Shown piece by piece: positions 11,816-22,991 of a stretch of 64,000 bases of DNA; within the stretch, counting starts at the first letter, position 1, and each line of letters starts with the position of its first letter. The position numbers were made by a program, and so were the translations under genes. The DNA is from Pseudo-nitzschia pungens (taxonomy: Eukaryota > Bacillariophyta > Bacillariophyceae > Bacillariales > Bacillariaceae). Below the pieces are notes generated by a model. It was given only the letters and a program-made list of their open reading frames with translations, made no database searches and was not told the origin of the DNA. The stretch lies in assembly GCA_037355855.1 (NCBI GenBank), contig CM074764.1:3100001-3164000 (forward strand). Reading direction: 5' to 3'.

Positions 11816-11820
11816 GACAG

Positions 11821-12671
11821 AAGGTAGGGGACGCCCATGGTGAGTCATCATCATGGGGGAGTTTTTCCAGGACTCCAATATCACAGAGCCTAGTGATCTC
11901 CTTTCAAAGTGCCTGTTCAAAGGCATGGGGCACAGAATAGTACCGCTGCCGGACCGGTTTGACTCCTGGTTGGAGTTCAATGGACACTGGCTCTATATTT
12001 TTGAGAAGACCCAATCCTCCTCCAAAGAGTGTTGGGAATTTCTTCAATGTTTGTTTCAGGGCTTCCTTGGACGCGTCTGTAATCTCCAGTCCATTGACCA
12101 TAGCGTCTATATCGACTTTGGAGTAGTCCGCATCCAGGATTTTGGATTGCCTTTCTTCCTCCTGCTGGAGGATTGGACTCTCTGTGTTGGCAAAGAATAC
12201 TGCCTCACATTTGTCTGGGTCAGCGAGCTCCCCCATTCCCTTCATGGGGATGGAGTCACCCTGCCACTCTATTGTTCTGGAGCTGTATTTGATATCCAGT
12301 CCGAGTTGCGCCATCAGGTCTGATCCTATGATCATGTCATAGGGTACTTCCTCATGGTGGTGGTATTCATCCACTTGGAAGGTCCATTTGATGGTCTTGG
12401 AGTTTGAAAATTCTATCAGCCTTAGTCCCACTGAAGCCGCAGACTTGGTTCGGAATTAGCCTCCGTACGTGTTGTAGGTGACAGATCTTTGGTCTCGGTT
12501 CGCTAGTTGACTTCAATTGACAAAGTGCCTTAAGATAATGGATTTGGAGCAACCAGAGTCCAATAGGTCCCGGAGCATCCTCCCCCTTCCCCTGTGGTCC
12601 AATACCTCCACACAGACGTCTGCAAACCGGTTGATTATGCGGGGTCCAGTGTGGATGGTATCAGGAGCCAT
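11821..12671 (-). pseudogene. pol: B1 Pol, N-terminal part (protease and RT start)
   Basis: It starts with ATG at 12671-12669, directly after the gag UGA. It reads protease and connector sequence (GLRLIEFSNS, GSDLMAQLGLD), then the entry of reverse transcriptase up to the A1 insertion. Two stops break it: TAA after YGG near 12460 (also present in B3) and TGA at 11906-11904, where B3 has CGA. The DSG of the protease lies between 12671 and the first stop. The frame continues past A1 at 6233. Confidence 0.85.
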
Positions 12672-12674
12672 TCA
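12672..12674 (-). other. In-frame UGA-AUG between gag and pol (B1)
   Basis: The minus strand reads CAC AAC TGA ATG GCT. The same arrangement occurs in B2 (54713-54711) and B3 (60893-60891). Confidence 0.85.
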
Positions 12675-13844
12675 GTTGTGGGATCCTTTCTTTTTAAAGG
12701 TCTTTCTGCACTTTCTTCTGTACTCTTTGAGTTCGCGTTCAGAGATATTTATCTCATCGTCGGAAACCTCGTGGTCCGCTTGGGCTGTGGCCAGTACATA
12801 AGAGTACTCGTGGTTCGATAGATTCCTTCCCCAGTGGGGTTTGGAATACTGTTCAGAGTCTGACTCTTCTTTTGCAACAAAGTGCTCCTTGAGCAAGTTG
12901 ATGGTCTCCCGGTCAAACTTTCCCTTCTTGGGGGGGTCCGCCGGTTAGTTTCCAGCATTTGCCGGCATGGACCTTGCCACAGGTCTTGCAGAGCTGTTTG
13001 TTGCTGTTGTCCATAGGATGCTTCTTTTTGCCAGGGGACTTGGCGTGTCCTCCCCCAGAAGCGGCCTTGGGGTTCTTCTTGTTGCTGCCGTTCTTCTTTT
13101 CGAGGTAATTGATGCGCTTCTGGAGGTCTTCCTCCTTCCGGATGGTGGTTTCCAGATTTTCGAGCTTGTCGATGGTGGTGTTAAAGGAGTGGGTGTAGAG
13201 GTCCCATCCAATGTGTTCCAGCTTCTCCCTTTGGGAGTGGGTCATGTTGGAATCCAATATTTCCTTCATTTCTGCTGAGGTGAAACTGGTCGGTGTTTCC
13301 GCTTGTTCACTGCCACATTCCCAGAGACATTCTGGTAGGTAGCTCTGTAATTCGGCCATTTGGTTGGCCCAAGCTCGGATGCCAAATTTGAGGTCCACTT
13401 GCATCCCTCGCATGAATCTGCGGAGGAGAATATACGAGCGCTTCCCATTTGTGTCATTGCCAAAGATTTTGAGCTTGAGGACATGCATGCATTCTTCCAT
13501 GACATCCTTCCTGTATTCCTGTGATTGGTAGTACTGGGTAAGGGCGTTTGTTACCCTCTTCTTTGGGATTGGAGAACTGAGGTCTTTGGGCTCTGTTTCC
13601 TCATCCGATTTTGCCGTGCTCCCGTGAGAGTTTCCGTGGCGTCTTGCACCATTGATAACAGTATGTTGCTGGCTTGATCGCGCTTTTCAATTTCCTGGAT
13701 CTTTTTCTGCACCAGTTTGTTATTGTGGATCTTGTGGTTCGGTTCGGCGTAGTAGGTCCGAGCGAGTGTCCTCTGGACGAGGGACAGTGCCTCGCCAGAG
13801 AGGATCCTTTGTAGGACGTCCAGTTTCTGGTCTCCTTGGAGTTA
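12672..13844 (-). pseudogene. gag: B1 Gag, main part
   Basis: The minus-strand frame encodes the C-terminal two thirds of family B Gag: a helical region (MEECMHVLKLKIFG, YGIRAW-like), a Lys-rich stretch and the knuckle CKTCGKVHAGKC (CX2CX3HX3C), ending SHN-UGA at 12674-12672. Near 13615-13625 a deletion relative to B3 shifts the frame. Near 12945 the GP-rich segment is also shifted (12913-13500 and 12672-12896 are in different frames). The N-terminus is separated by the retroposon at 13845-16034 and resumes at 16054-16261. Confidence 0.85.
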
Positions 13845-14402
13845 CAATTTGCGTATCGCGCATTTTGTCCGACGTTCCGATGTTCCAGTACTAAAAATAC
13901 GTAGATTTCTACACAACTTTACCATGCAATATCTCGCTCCCTTTTACACCACCAATCACAACCCCAGGACCTACATGTATTAACCGAGACCTGCGCTCTT
14001 TGTTTCTGCTATTGGTTCAGTTGCTGGCTGCTTCTTTTGGTTGATTTGGTTGCCAATTCACCACTCGGCCGATCGATCAGCAGCAACAACCAAAACAAAA
14101 CCGACACCTAATTTTCTACAGCACCTCCAGTACCGATTCTACAGCGATTCAAAAATACTTCTAATACTGTTGCCGTCTTACTGTTGCCGTCTGTACTGCT
14201 TCGATCTGTTTCCAAGCTCCACCCTCAAGGCCCTTAAGTATATATTATACTTAATGTTCTACATTGTTTCCAAGCTTCCTAAGTGATTTCCACTTAACGT
14301 TCTACATTCTTCAAGGTTCCTTGCTAAGTCCCCTAAGTCTTTTCAAGGTGTAGTTCACGAACAGCCCCTTCCACTGTAGGTATATTTCTACAAGAAATTC
14401 CA

Positions 14403-15464
14403 GCTGTCATCTGTTTTCAAGTCCATTGCCCTGCTGGACCATATGTGTTTTCGCTTATGGTCCTACTGTTTTCTGACCCAAGCCCCAAAGCCGCTTAGTA
14501 CAGTTTGCTTAAGGCTCCACCACCTACATAACCCTCTCAGGTGTACGGTATAATTGTCATCTGTTTTCAAGTCTACTGCCCTGCTGGATCATAAGTGTTT
14601 TCGCTTATGGTCCTACTGTTTTCTGACCCAAGCCCCAAAGCCGCTTAGTACAGTTTGCTTAAGGCTCCACCACCTACATAACCCTCTCAGGTGTACGGTA
14701 TAATTGTCATCTGTTTTCAAGTCTACTGCCCTGCTGGATCATAAGTGTTTTCGCTTATGGTCCTACTGTTTCCTGACCCAAGCCCCAAAGCCGCTAATTA
14801 CAGTTCGCTTAAGGCTCTCCTACCTACATAACCCTCTCAGGTGCACACTTCAACTGTCATCTGTTATCAAGTCTACTGCCCTGCTGGACCATAAGTGTTT
14901 TTGCTTAAGGTCCTATTGTTTTTTACCCAAGCCCCAAAGCCGCTAAGTACAGTTTGCTTAAGGCTCTCATACCTACATATACCTCTCAGATGCATTCTTC
15001 AACTGTCATCTGTTTTCAAGTCTACTGCCCTGCTGGACCATAAGTGTTTTCGCTTAAGGTCCTACTGTTTTTCTGACCCAAGCCCCAAAGCCGCTAAGTA
15101 CAGTAAAGTACAGTTCGCTTAAGGCTCCACCATCTACATATACCTCTCAGATGCACACTTCAACTGTCATCTGTTTTCAAGTCTACTGCCCTGCCGGACC
15201 ATAAGTGATATTTCCTTATGTCCACCTGTTTTTTTGACCCAAGCCCCAAAGTCGCTAAGTATTCTTTACTTAATGCACCACCACCATTATATACCCCTCC
15301 AGTTCACAGTACAGCTGAGACCTGTTTTCAAGCCTACAGCCCTGATGGTCCATAAGTGTTATCACTTAGAGCCACTGTTTCCAAGCTACTACGGGAGAGC
15401 AAGTTCAAGTTCTAACAGAAGGCCAGCTGTTACAAATTTGAATTTGGTAGTAGGCTCCACTGCC
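14403..15464 (+). repeat. About seven 150-bp tandem repeats
   Basis: Units start with CTGTCATCTGTTTTCAAGTC or variants near 14404, 14554, 14704, 14854, 15003, 15164 and (degenerate) 15314. The period is 149-161 bp. Each contains CCATAAGTGTTTTCGCTTATGG-like sequence that can fold into a 7-bp stem, then ACCCAAGCCCCAAAG and GCTTAAGGCT. Units 2 and 3 are nearly identical, so the array grew recently by local duplication. Confidence 0.9.
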
Positions 15465-15567
15465 TCTACGTGGCTACTACTAAGTTCGAACAGGAGGACA
15501 GCTGTTCCGAATTTGGTAGTAGGCTCTGCACTTTATGTACCATACAGTGGTAAGGAATGTGTTCGGG

Positions 15568-15730
15568 GCTGACTACTCGCATTACTGATGCTGCAGTCCA
15601 GCATTTAGAGAGGAGTTTTGCTTTTGTACACTGACCACTTGCATTACTGATACTATGTATCTGAGGAAGGGTTTTGCTTGTGTCGGCTGACAACTAGCAT
15701 TACTGATGCTTTACAGCAGCATTCCAGGGA
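15568..15730 (+). repeat. Three short tandem units of about 60 bp
   Basis: GGCTGACTACTCGCATTACTGATGCT and variants recur near 15568, 15631 and 15686, each followed by TTTTG(C/T)TT. Just upstream (15400-15530) two other units share AGCTGTT..AATTTGGTAGTAGGCTC. Confidence 0.75.
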
Positions 15731-16053
15731 CAGTTTTGTTTGTGTCTTTCCCTTTCACGTTCTTGTTACCCCATCTCCTGTACGCTTTGCAACAGCAGTG
15801 TCTGTTGTGCTCTGGACTGGTTTGTTTTTTTCCTGTTTCTTACCAAGGTTCGTTTGCAAAATAGCCGTATTTACAACCTGGGGCCTATTCCCCATGGTTG
15901 AGGCGGCGCGTCGTTCTACGACTTGGGGTCCTGACTCTTCGATTGAGGCGACGATAAAGTCTGGTTACAGACTGAGTAGCTTTTAACCACCTTCGGTGGA
16001 TTTTCCTACTTAAATAAGTATATTATTATTATTATTCTGGTCTCCTTGGAGTT

Positions 16054-16261
16054 TGTCATTGCCAGCAATTTTCTGGTCAAAATCTCTCTTCCAGATGATG
16101 AAGAGTTCTGGTCTTTTGGTACCATTGAGAACTTTCAGGTAATCGCTGAAGGCGACACCGCCCTTCTCACTGTCTACACTCATCTTCACGGCAGTGGCAT
16201 CTTCCGGCCAGTCCTCTTGAGTGTAGTTAAAGGGTTTCAGTTTGGTTCCTTTGGACGCCAT
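16054..16261 (-). pseudogene. gag: B1 Gag, N-terminal part
   Basis: ATG at 16261-16259. It reads MASKGTKLKPF and continues through WPEDATAVK and RPELFIIWKR, like B3 from 62330. The reading frame stops in the retroposon tail at the left. Confidence 0.85.
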
Positions 16262-17006
16262 GGTGGGTTAATCAGTTTCTTTTATTAAGTTTAATTACAC
16301 TATTTTGTTATTTCTTTTGCTTGTGTCGAAATTGAGCAAGAATGATTGCTCAGCTCCTCCAGTTCTTTTTGCTGGGTTTTGCACTGCTCTCGTGATAACT
16401 CGTGTTATAACTGATTTTCCCCCCTGGTTTGCCCAGTGGTGGGAGTTGTTTCTCTCTTTAGCTCCCGGGAATCCTGTGGTTCCCTGGAGTTGTTTCTGTT
16501 TTTATTTTGTGGGATTCAATTCCCGTGGTTCTCCGGCGTTGCTTCTCTGTTAAGCAGTCACCGGGCCGGTCCCACTTCCCGTTTCCCGTGGGATTAGTGG
16601 TGTTTGGGTATTTAGTATATACCTTTCCGGATATCCGTATATTTCGGTTTTGGTTGGCATACCCTTTTCGGTCTGTCCATCCCCTCAGTGTTGGTCCAAT
16701 TAGTCCACTCACTGATTTATGTGTCACTTTTTCAGTGTGTATTTTCGAATTTTTCGATTATTTCCTGCTGTCGACCATGGTCCTGTTTAGGTCCTTAGGT
16801 GTCTCTGTTGCTGCTGCTGTTCCATCTAATGGAGCTAGCTGCTGCTGGGGTCGGTCTTCCTTAGTGCTGCAGACACTGGATATCCTTCTCCCTGTTTTGC
16901 TTCTCTGTGCCTCCATTTTTCGGCAGTCTTTCGATCTCATCGGTCCCTTGGCCGATCGATCTCTTTCTGCTCATGGTCATCAGCACTCAGCTTGATTTTA
17001 AAATCA
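16262..17006 (-). other. B1 5' leader
   Basis: A 745-nt non-coding leader closely similar to that of B3. It contains an inverted motif ATAACTCGTGTTATAAC and ends at the LTR with the palindrome TGATTTTAAAATCA (16993-17006). No ORF is conserved between copies. Confidence 0.8.
16993..17006 (-). promoter_or_regulatory. Palindrome at the primer-binding position of B1
   Basis: TGATTTTAAAATCA, 14 nt, directly abutting the 5' LTR. It is identical in all six family B copies in the window (also 1705, 22401, 57220, 58255, 63053). Confidence 0.6.
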
Positions 17007-17195
17007 TGCCATACCCCGGGTCTACTAGTGATTAGAATAGTAGTGATATGCAAATTGTGAGCTCTAGTGGTTAGTCTATTTGCTACAGTTCTAAGAGCTC
17101 TCCTGGATCGGCGATTCTATCGGCTCGCCGATTGTTTTTATCCTTACCTTAATTCAGTCCTGCGTGTACTCGTGACTGTATTCTGGTGCACGGCA
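17007..17195 (-). mobile_element. B1 5' LTR
   Basis: 189 bp with TGCC...GGCA ends. It is almost identical to the B3 LTRs and clearly different from the B1 3' LTR. Confidence 0.85.
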
Positions 17196-18431
17196 CTATA
17201 CTACTAGTACTAGTAAGCTTATGTCATATCCATTACTAATACTATTACTACTGCTACTACTAGTAGTAGTAGCATATAGGATAAATGGTCCCAAGCCGCA
17301 TTGCTTTGATGATTGCTGTTTGTTTTGTTGGCTAGGGGAAGTAAGAAGGTTTACCCCTGTTGTTGCTGCCAAGGCATGTTCATCGTTTTGTCGGTCTGTC
17401 GGTCTATTACTATCTTTACCTACAGTGCTACTACTATCGGTACCAGTAGTGTCACGACTTCGCAAAATATTTTTAGTCCTACCGTACGACTAAGGTAAGC
17501 CTTACCGTACAGATACAGCACCCGGACATGAGTATGAGAATGAGCTTTGCGCCCGCCAATTGGGCCCCTGTAGAATTTCTACATGTTTTCTATTACTCAT
17601 ACTTTTGATTGCATAATAACCTTACTTCGTACTACCGGTAGGTAAGGTTTACCGGTACCAACAGTGTAACCCATTAGTTCCGCCGTAAACTTTACCATAT
17701 GCGCTTGTACAACGTGATTGGACCGTGTTCCGGGTAATCACGGAGCCTATGAAACACTTATCAATTTTTTACACTTCCACGACCGACGAAAATAATACCG
17801 CATCATCAGCATCCTACAATTCACGCACAAAAATATCATCGAAATGACAAATTCGAAGTAAGGTTTACTGTACTATACTACTACGGTACTAATTATTTTT
17901 TAGGTTCTTTGTTTGAACTTAATCGTTGATTTAATCCCTGGTGAAATTTTTATGTGCGACCATAAAATGCATGTTATTGTCCGTTGGTGCCTACCTTGTG
18001 ACTGAATTTTTTTAGGCTGGCGCGCCACAAAAGTCGACTCGTTCATGCTTTCTCTATCTGTAATACCGGATCCCCCTTCTCGGATAGCGAATGACAAATA
18101 CAGTAGTAATAATCAAACATTTTGGGCAAATGCATTCCAGCTGTGAAGAGTCGTTCCTCTGCGGATGGAGTACATCAGCAGAGTTGGCAAGCCAGGAGGG
18201 TCCTTAAACTATCAGAAGCATTGGCAGAACCGAGCACAGTTAACACAACGAGGCCACTTGCTCCACATAGAGTATCCATAGAACGCTGTCAACCCGTCGG
18301 CTTCTTGATCCCATCGGTACACCCGTTCCTTCCGACAGCCAGTCAATCAGCAACTTGTGAAAAGCAGGCACCGAAACGAAACGAAACAAAACGAAGCTTG
18401 GGCCTAACTAGCAAGATCAAACGAGGTGAAG
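17196..18431. other. Intergenic region, palindrome-rich, upstream of the membrane-protein gene
   Basis: No gene is seen. It holds repeated GTAAGGTTTACCGTAC-type sequences (17490-17520, 17630-17665, 17850-17890) and a run of ACTACTAGTAGTAGTAG near 17250-17270. The last 300 bp must include the promoter and 5' UTR of the next gene; no TATA box is convincing. Confidence 0.5.
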
Positions 18432-21378
18432 ATGAGAGGATCCACCATTGCCCTCCTCGGAGGCTTTCTTTCAGTGGCAAATGCGGAGCACAATATTTTC
18501 AACACGGCCAGTTTATCGATTGGCACTTTCATCGATTGGGAACTATGTTACTCCGCCATCGACGAATCGATCAGTGAAAATGATGGAAACGAAAAGATGA
18601 ACCAAGAAGAATACGTAGATTTTCTGAAAGCGTATGGTCCCGATGAATTCTTAGAGGAAGTCACTTCATTTGAAGAGCTGCCATTGATATTCACAACCAA
18701 TTTCTATTTCTTGGCATGTCTCTGCGATCCGGATATTGAAGACGAATGTGTCGAATCTTGTGTGGGATCTAATGCCGGGATCGAGACGAACGGGGTGCAA
18801 CCTGGAGATAATCCCAGCGAAGCAGAGCAGTCGTATCTCTTCCTGGTCTGCTCTCAGACAAAGACTTCTATTGACCGTTTCATCCAAAGTATTTCGCCCA
18901 CGGTAACCCCAGTACCAGTCACCCCTTCCCCAACTCAGACCGATGCCGAATCACAGCCACCATCGAATGCTCCAGCGGACGACGATACGATTCAACAGGA
19001 AGCCATCGTCTCGTACGAAATTGGGGTCAACGGGGACGACACAAGTTTCGACGATTACGACGAACAACTGATCAGTGCAATGGATTCACTTGCACCGACT
19101 GTTCTCCAGGAAATGGGTCGAAGGCAGCTCCGAATGGCTCGTGAGCTTCAAATCGACCCTACAATTTTTCTGCCGACTTCTATTATCGACCACGAGCCCT
19201 TTGGTAAGTTCATTGTGTGGACGTGGGCATAACTTTGTACACAGCTTGTGGGTTTGCTAATCTTTTTGTATCTGCGATGGTCTGTCATCATTCCCTTGTC
19301 TGGCAGATTGTCCATCGAATCTTGCCAAGCCCGCAGATCGTTGCGAAGAGATCACTGTATCTATCACTGTCTTCTTCCAACCGACTGCAGCTGATCCTGG
19401 TCAAGTTGTCCAAGTATTCCAGGATAACCTATCGAAAGCGATTTTCGACGGTGAGCTCCAAGAGTTTCTGGAAAGCTCCTCGGTATTTATTATTGACAGG
19501 AGTATGCTGACACCTGTGCCAAGAGGAGGGGGTACTTCGGGCGCTGGAATTACCGTCGGCGTGATTGTGGGAGTGGCGCTTGTTGCGGCGATTGCTTACT
19601 TCGTTGCTGGCCGTCGAGGAGGCGAACCGGAAGAACTTGAGCCGACAGAAGAAACAAGTCTGAAACTCGACGGGGCAGCCGTTGGAGGCCTGGAAACTGG
19701 TGCTCTCGGATCTGGATTGTCGGAGAGGAATGATGATACTGTAGATCGCAACGATATGCCTGTAGTGGGAACAAAGGACCTAGTCATTGCAGGTGATTCA
19801 TCTGTGGGCGGTGAAATGTCTATTGTCGACAACAGCGGAGACGCATCTTCCTCGAATGCCGGATCTTCTGGTTGGTCCAGTAGCGCGGGGATTGATTCGA
19901 TGAACACTGGGAGTGCCGATGGACTTGATTTCGAAAAGCCTATCCCCGCCATAGCAACCACTCTTCCACTTGTATCCAGAGAATCACCTCCACGGAAAGG
20001 GACGGAACAGAGTGGTACCATTGACTCAGCACCACAAGTCACAAGGGATGACCTCGATTCTGCAATTGAAGCCGGTGATTGGGCTGCTGTAGGAGCCACT
20101 GCAGCCCTTCTCGCAGCAGCGTCGGATTCTCAATCTTTCTCATCGAAATCAGAGCAGTATACTGGAACTCGATCCAGAAGTGGGTCGTCTGTATCGAGCT
20201 TGGACGTTGCTCGTGCTGCTGAGCTAGATCACTTAGTTGATGCTGGAGATTGGGAAGGTGTCGTCCTTGCAGCTGCGAAATACGAGGGCGACGAAAGCAA
20301 AGATAGTCTTCCTTCAGCTTCTATCAGCGGAAGTGATACACGGTCAAACGCAGATACTGCAGGGCAAACGGCCGATTCGAGTGTTGGAAGTTCGAAGGGA
20401 CTCAAGAGACAGGAATATAGAGCCATCGTTGAAGATTTAGTACAGAGAGTAGTACCGGAAGAGATCGAGAACGTTGATGAGATGATGCTTCAGTTTCGTG
20501 GTCGTGAGGATGAGTTGGTTGAGACTCTCCGAGCTATGCAAGAACGAGCCGTAGCGCAAAAGGCACGAAACAACTCACAAAGAGCTGCAAAGCAACAAGC
20601 CAAACTAACCTCAGCCGCGACGAAAGCAGAGGCAGAAAGTAGCGTTCCCCCAAAATCAAGTAAGAGCATTGGCACGGGCCAAGTATCAGCTGCCATGGCG
20701 ACAGCAAAAAGTTTGGGAACGGGAGAAATCGGGAGTTCAAAGAATAAAAAGGAACACAGAAAAGAGCCACTCGGAGACAAAGAGGGAAAAGTTACAGCTA
20801 AGGAGACCCAGAGTGCTCTTGAAGCGGCGATCGAGGCTGGAGATTGGGACGCCGTTGGAGAAGCCGCAGCGTTACTCACTGATAGCAATAGTCTTGAATC
20901 AGCTGACACCGATGAAATCAATAAGTATGCAGATGGAGTTTCAACCGATGGGTCTTCTGCTGCTGGATCTAAAAACCTGGCAGATGTTGCAGATGAGCTT
21001 GAAGAATTAATAGAAGCAGGAGATTGGAAAGGTGTTGTGCAAGCAGCGTCTACGAAGGGGGCGAAAATGGAAAAGAAACCGGAAAGTACCGAGACACGAA
21101 GGATGCGTCGTTTGAAGCATTTGCAAGAAGAACAGGAGGCACTCGCTCAAGCAGAGATATGGTCTGCGATTGCGGAGCAATCAAAACAGGAGTCAGAAAG
21201 AACACATCAAGGGGCTGCGGATGCAGCTGATTGGGCAATATCGAGAAGCTTGAACGCCCTTGTTGAAGCCGAGCTAGCCGGTATCAACGATCAATCGACT
21301 GTTGGCACCGATGGGGACTCTTTACAGCAAAGCACGGCAAAGGGTGAGGATGACACTGAAGGTGGAAATGAGGTATAA
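18432..21378 (+). CDS. Single-pass membrane protein with EAGDW repeats (2 exons)
   Basis: Exons 18432-19203 and 19307-21378 are joined over a 103-bp intron (GTAAGT...GGCAG), which restores one frame of 947 residues. The ATG at 18432 gives a clear signal peptide (cleavage near ANA/EHN, residue 18). Residues 19 to about 335 are extracytoplasmic: an EF-hand-like loop (about 48-62), a Cys cluster (ACLCDP..ECVESC), a Pro/Thr-rich linker (about 155-180), and a second region (about 258-323) with DRCEEITVSI. A transmembrane helix at about 338-358 (VGVIVGVALVAAIAYFVAG) is followed by basic GRR. The roughly 590-residue acidic, Ser-rich tail has four repeats of the type IEAGDWxAVGxAAALL (about 505, 565, 762, 822). 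I recall similar repeats only from diatom proteins. Function unknown; a surface receptor or wall-associated role is a guess. Confidence 0.85.
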
Positions 21379-22223
21379 CAATGATATTCCCCAAGTTGGA
21401 CCTCTTCGTTGATTCCTTTGGAAGGCATTTCTTGGAGAAGTCGCTCTCAGATCCATGTCCAACTTGTTTACTTTTGTAGCTGTAGAGGGTTACAATAACG
21501 CTTTTGTATAACTAGTATCGATAAGGATATTTTATCTTCCTATTGTACAAGCTGGTACAAAGTCGCACGACAAAGACAAACAGTGTGCAAAAAAGCATTG
21601 ATGCTAAATCAGGAGGTCAATGTCAAATAGAATGCTTCTTCTCGTCATGAATGCTGGTGATGCAAAAAGTTGGTCTTTTGAAACTAAAATGAGTGCACAG
21701 ATGATGGTGAAAGTTGTGGTGACTCACGTCCCTTTTGTGATAAGGATCTTGAAATTGACCAGTATTATTTTTTGTGATAAGGATCTTGAAATTGACCACT
21801 ATTATTTCGACAATGCGATGGCATGTATAAAATGAAAGCACCTTGTCCATCACCTGTAGAGGGTCTCTGATGTTCTTCCACCAAGTCCATTCTTGTCAAA
21901 TCACTATTATTGTCTGAGAGAATCATAGCTGACTTGAAAAAGGCATGATGCAGGTTGAATCCAACAAGGCCTGCTTGTGCTTGGTTGTTGGAGGCATTTT
22001 TGGCCTTTTACTTCTGTCTTATCTGTATCACAGTAGATAACATTGACTGGCAAAAAGTTACCCTTGTTGTACTGCCTCCTCCAATAACTCGGAAATGACT
22101 CCTAAATTCCAATGTTGTACTGCTGGATATGTTATTCCCTCTGTGAATATATTCAACAGTGCTATACAGGGTGCTGAAGAGGATGTTGGGTCCCAAAGTA
22201 TGGATCTGTACCAGAGCTACACA
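21379..22223. other. Intergenic region with a 37-bp tandem duplication
   Basis: No gene is supported. 21735-21808 holds two copies of TTGTGATAAGGATCTTGAAATTGACC.. with a 37-bp period. The 3' UTR of the membrane-protein gene lies in the first few hundred bases. Confidence 0.55.
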
Positions 22224-22400
22224 TGCCGTGCACCAAAACAGTCACAAGTCCATTCGGGATTGGGATTAGCGAGTCTCCGTATCACTGATTAAAGAGGGCA
22301 GGAGACTGCTGACAAGCAATAGCAATAGACTAATCGATAGAGCTCACAATTTGCATATCACTACTATCATAAACACTACTAGTAGACCCGGGGTATGGCA
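22224..22400 (+). mobile_element. Family B LTR, plus orientation
   Basis: TGCCGTGCACC...GGGGTATGGCA, 177 bp, the reverse orientation of the other B copies. It is followed by the family B leader. Confidence 0.85.
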
Positions 22401-22991
22401 TGATTTTAAAATCAAGCTGAGCACTGAAGACCATGGACAGAACGAAATTGATCCAAAACTGCTGAAAATGGAGGCGCAGACAAGCAAACAGGGAGAAAGA
22501 AATTCCAGTGTCTGCAGCACTAAGGAACACCAATCCCATGAGCAGTTAGCGCCATTAGATGGAGCAACAGCAACAACAGAGACACATAAGGACCTAAACA
22601 GGACCATGGTTGACAACAGAAATAATTGAATGAAAATATCGAAAAAGTGACACAAAATCCAGTGAGTGGACTAATCAGACCAACACTGAGTGGATGGACA
22701 GACCAGGGAAGGGATGCCAACCAAAACCCAAACATATAAATATCCGGAAAGGTATATACTAAATACCCAAACACCACCAATCCCACGGGAAACGGGAAGT
22801 GGGACCGGCCCGGCGAGCGCTTATTAGAGAAGCAACGCCGGAGAACCACGGGAATCGATTCCCACAAAATAAAAACAGAAACAGCTCCGGGGAACCACAG
22901 GATTCCTGGGAACTAAAGAGAGAAACAACTCCCACCACGGACATGGTTGGAGAAAAATCAGTTACAACACGAGTTATCACGGGGGAGCTAA
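22401..22991 (+). other. Family B 5' leader joined to family A-like pol
   Basis: It begins with the palindrome TGATTTTAAAATCA and is collinear with the other B leaders up to about ACGAGTTATCACG. Near 22984-22992 it changes into family A-like RNase H/integrase coding sequence (..TTTGGCGTCAACCTCACC). Gag, protease and most of RT are absent. Confidence 0.75.

Larger units (their letters stand above)
13845..16034 (+). mobile_element. Non-autonomous retroposon with ATT tail and 19-bp target duplication
   Basis: The insertion splits B1 gag. The 19 bp TTCTGGTCTCCTTGGAGTT at 13826-13844 are repeated at 16035-16053. The right end is an ATT repeat preceded by small hairpins (CCACCTTCGGTGG; GTCTGGTTACAGAC). 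A long variable target duplication and a 3' simple-repeat tail are the marks of target-primed reverse transcription by a LINE-type machinery. No conserved protein is encoded. The body holds three sets of tandem repeats (14403-15464, 15400-15530, 15568-15730). At 2.19 kb it is long for a SINE; a non-autonomous LINE derivative is the best name. Confidence 0.75.
3588..17195 (-). mobile_element. Ty3/Gypsy element B1 (family B), interrupted twice
   Basis: A minus-strand element with a 5' LTR at 17007-17195 and a 3' LTR at 3588-3780. It is split by A1 (6234-11815) and by the retroposon at 13845-16034. Internal order on the minus strand is LTR, leader, gag, protease, reverse transcriptase, RNase H, integrase, LTR. 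The two LTRs differ clearly in their centre, far more than those of B3. The flanks (CTACT left, CTATA right) do not form a clean 5-bp duplication. Either the insertion is old or the two ends come from different copies. Confidence 0.85.

Noticed and set aside
18122..18577. 151-residue frame overlapping the start of the membrane-protein gene
   Set aside because: Different frame from the signal-peptide gene, no recognisable features; treated as chance.
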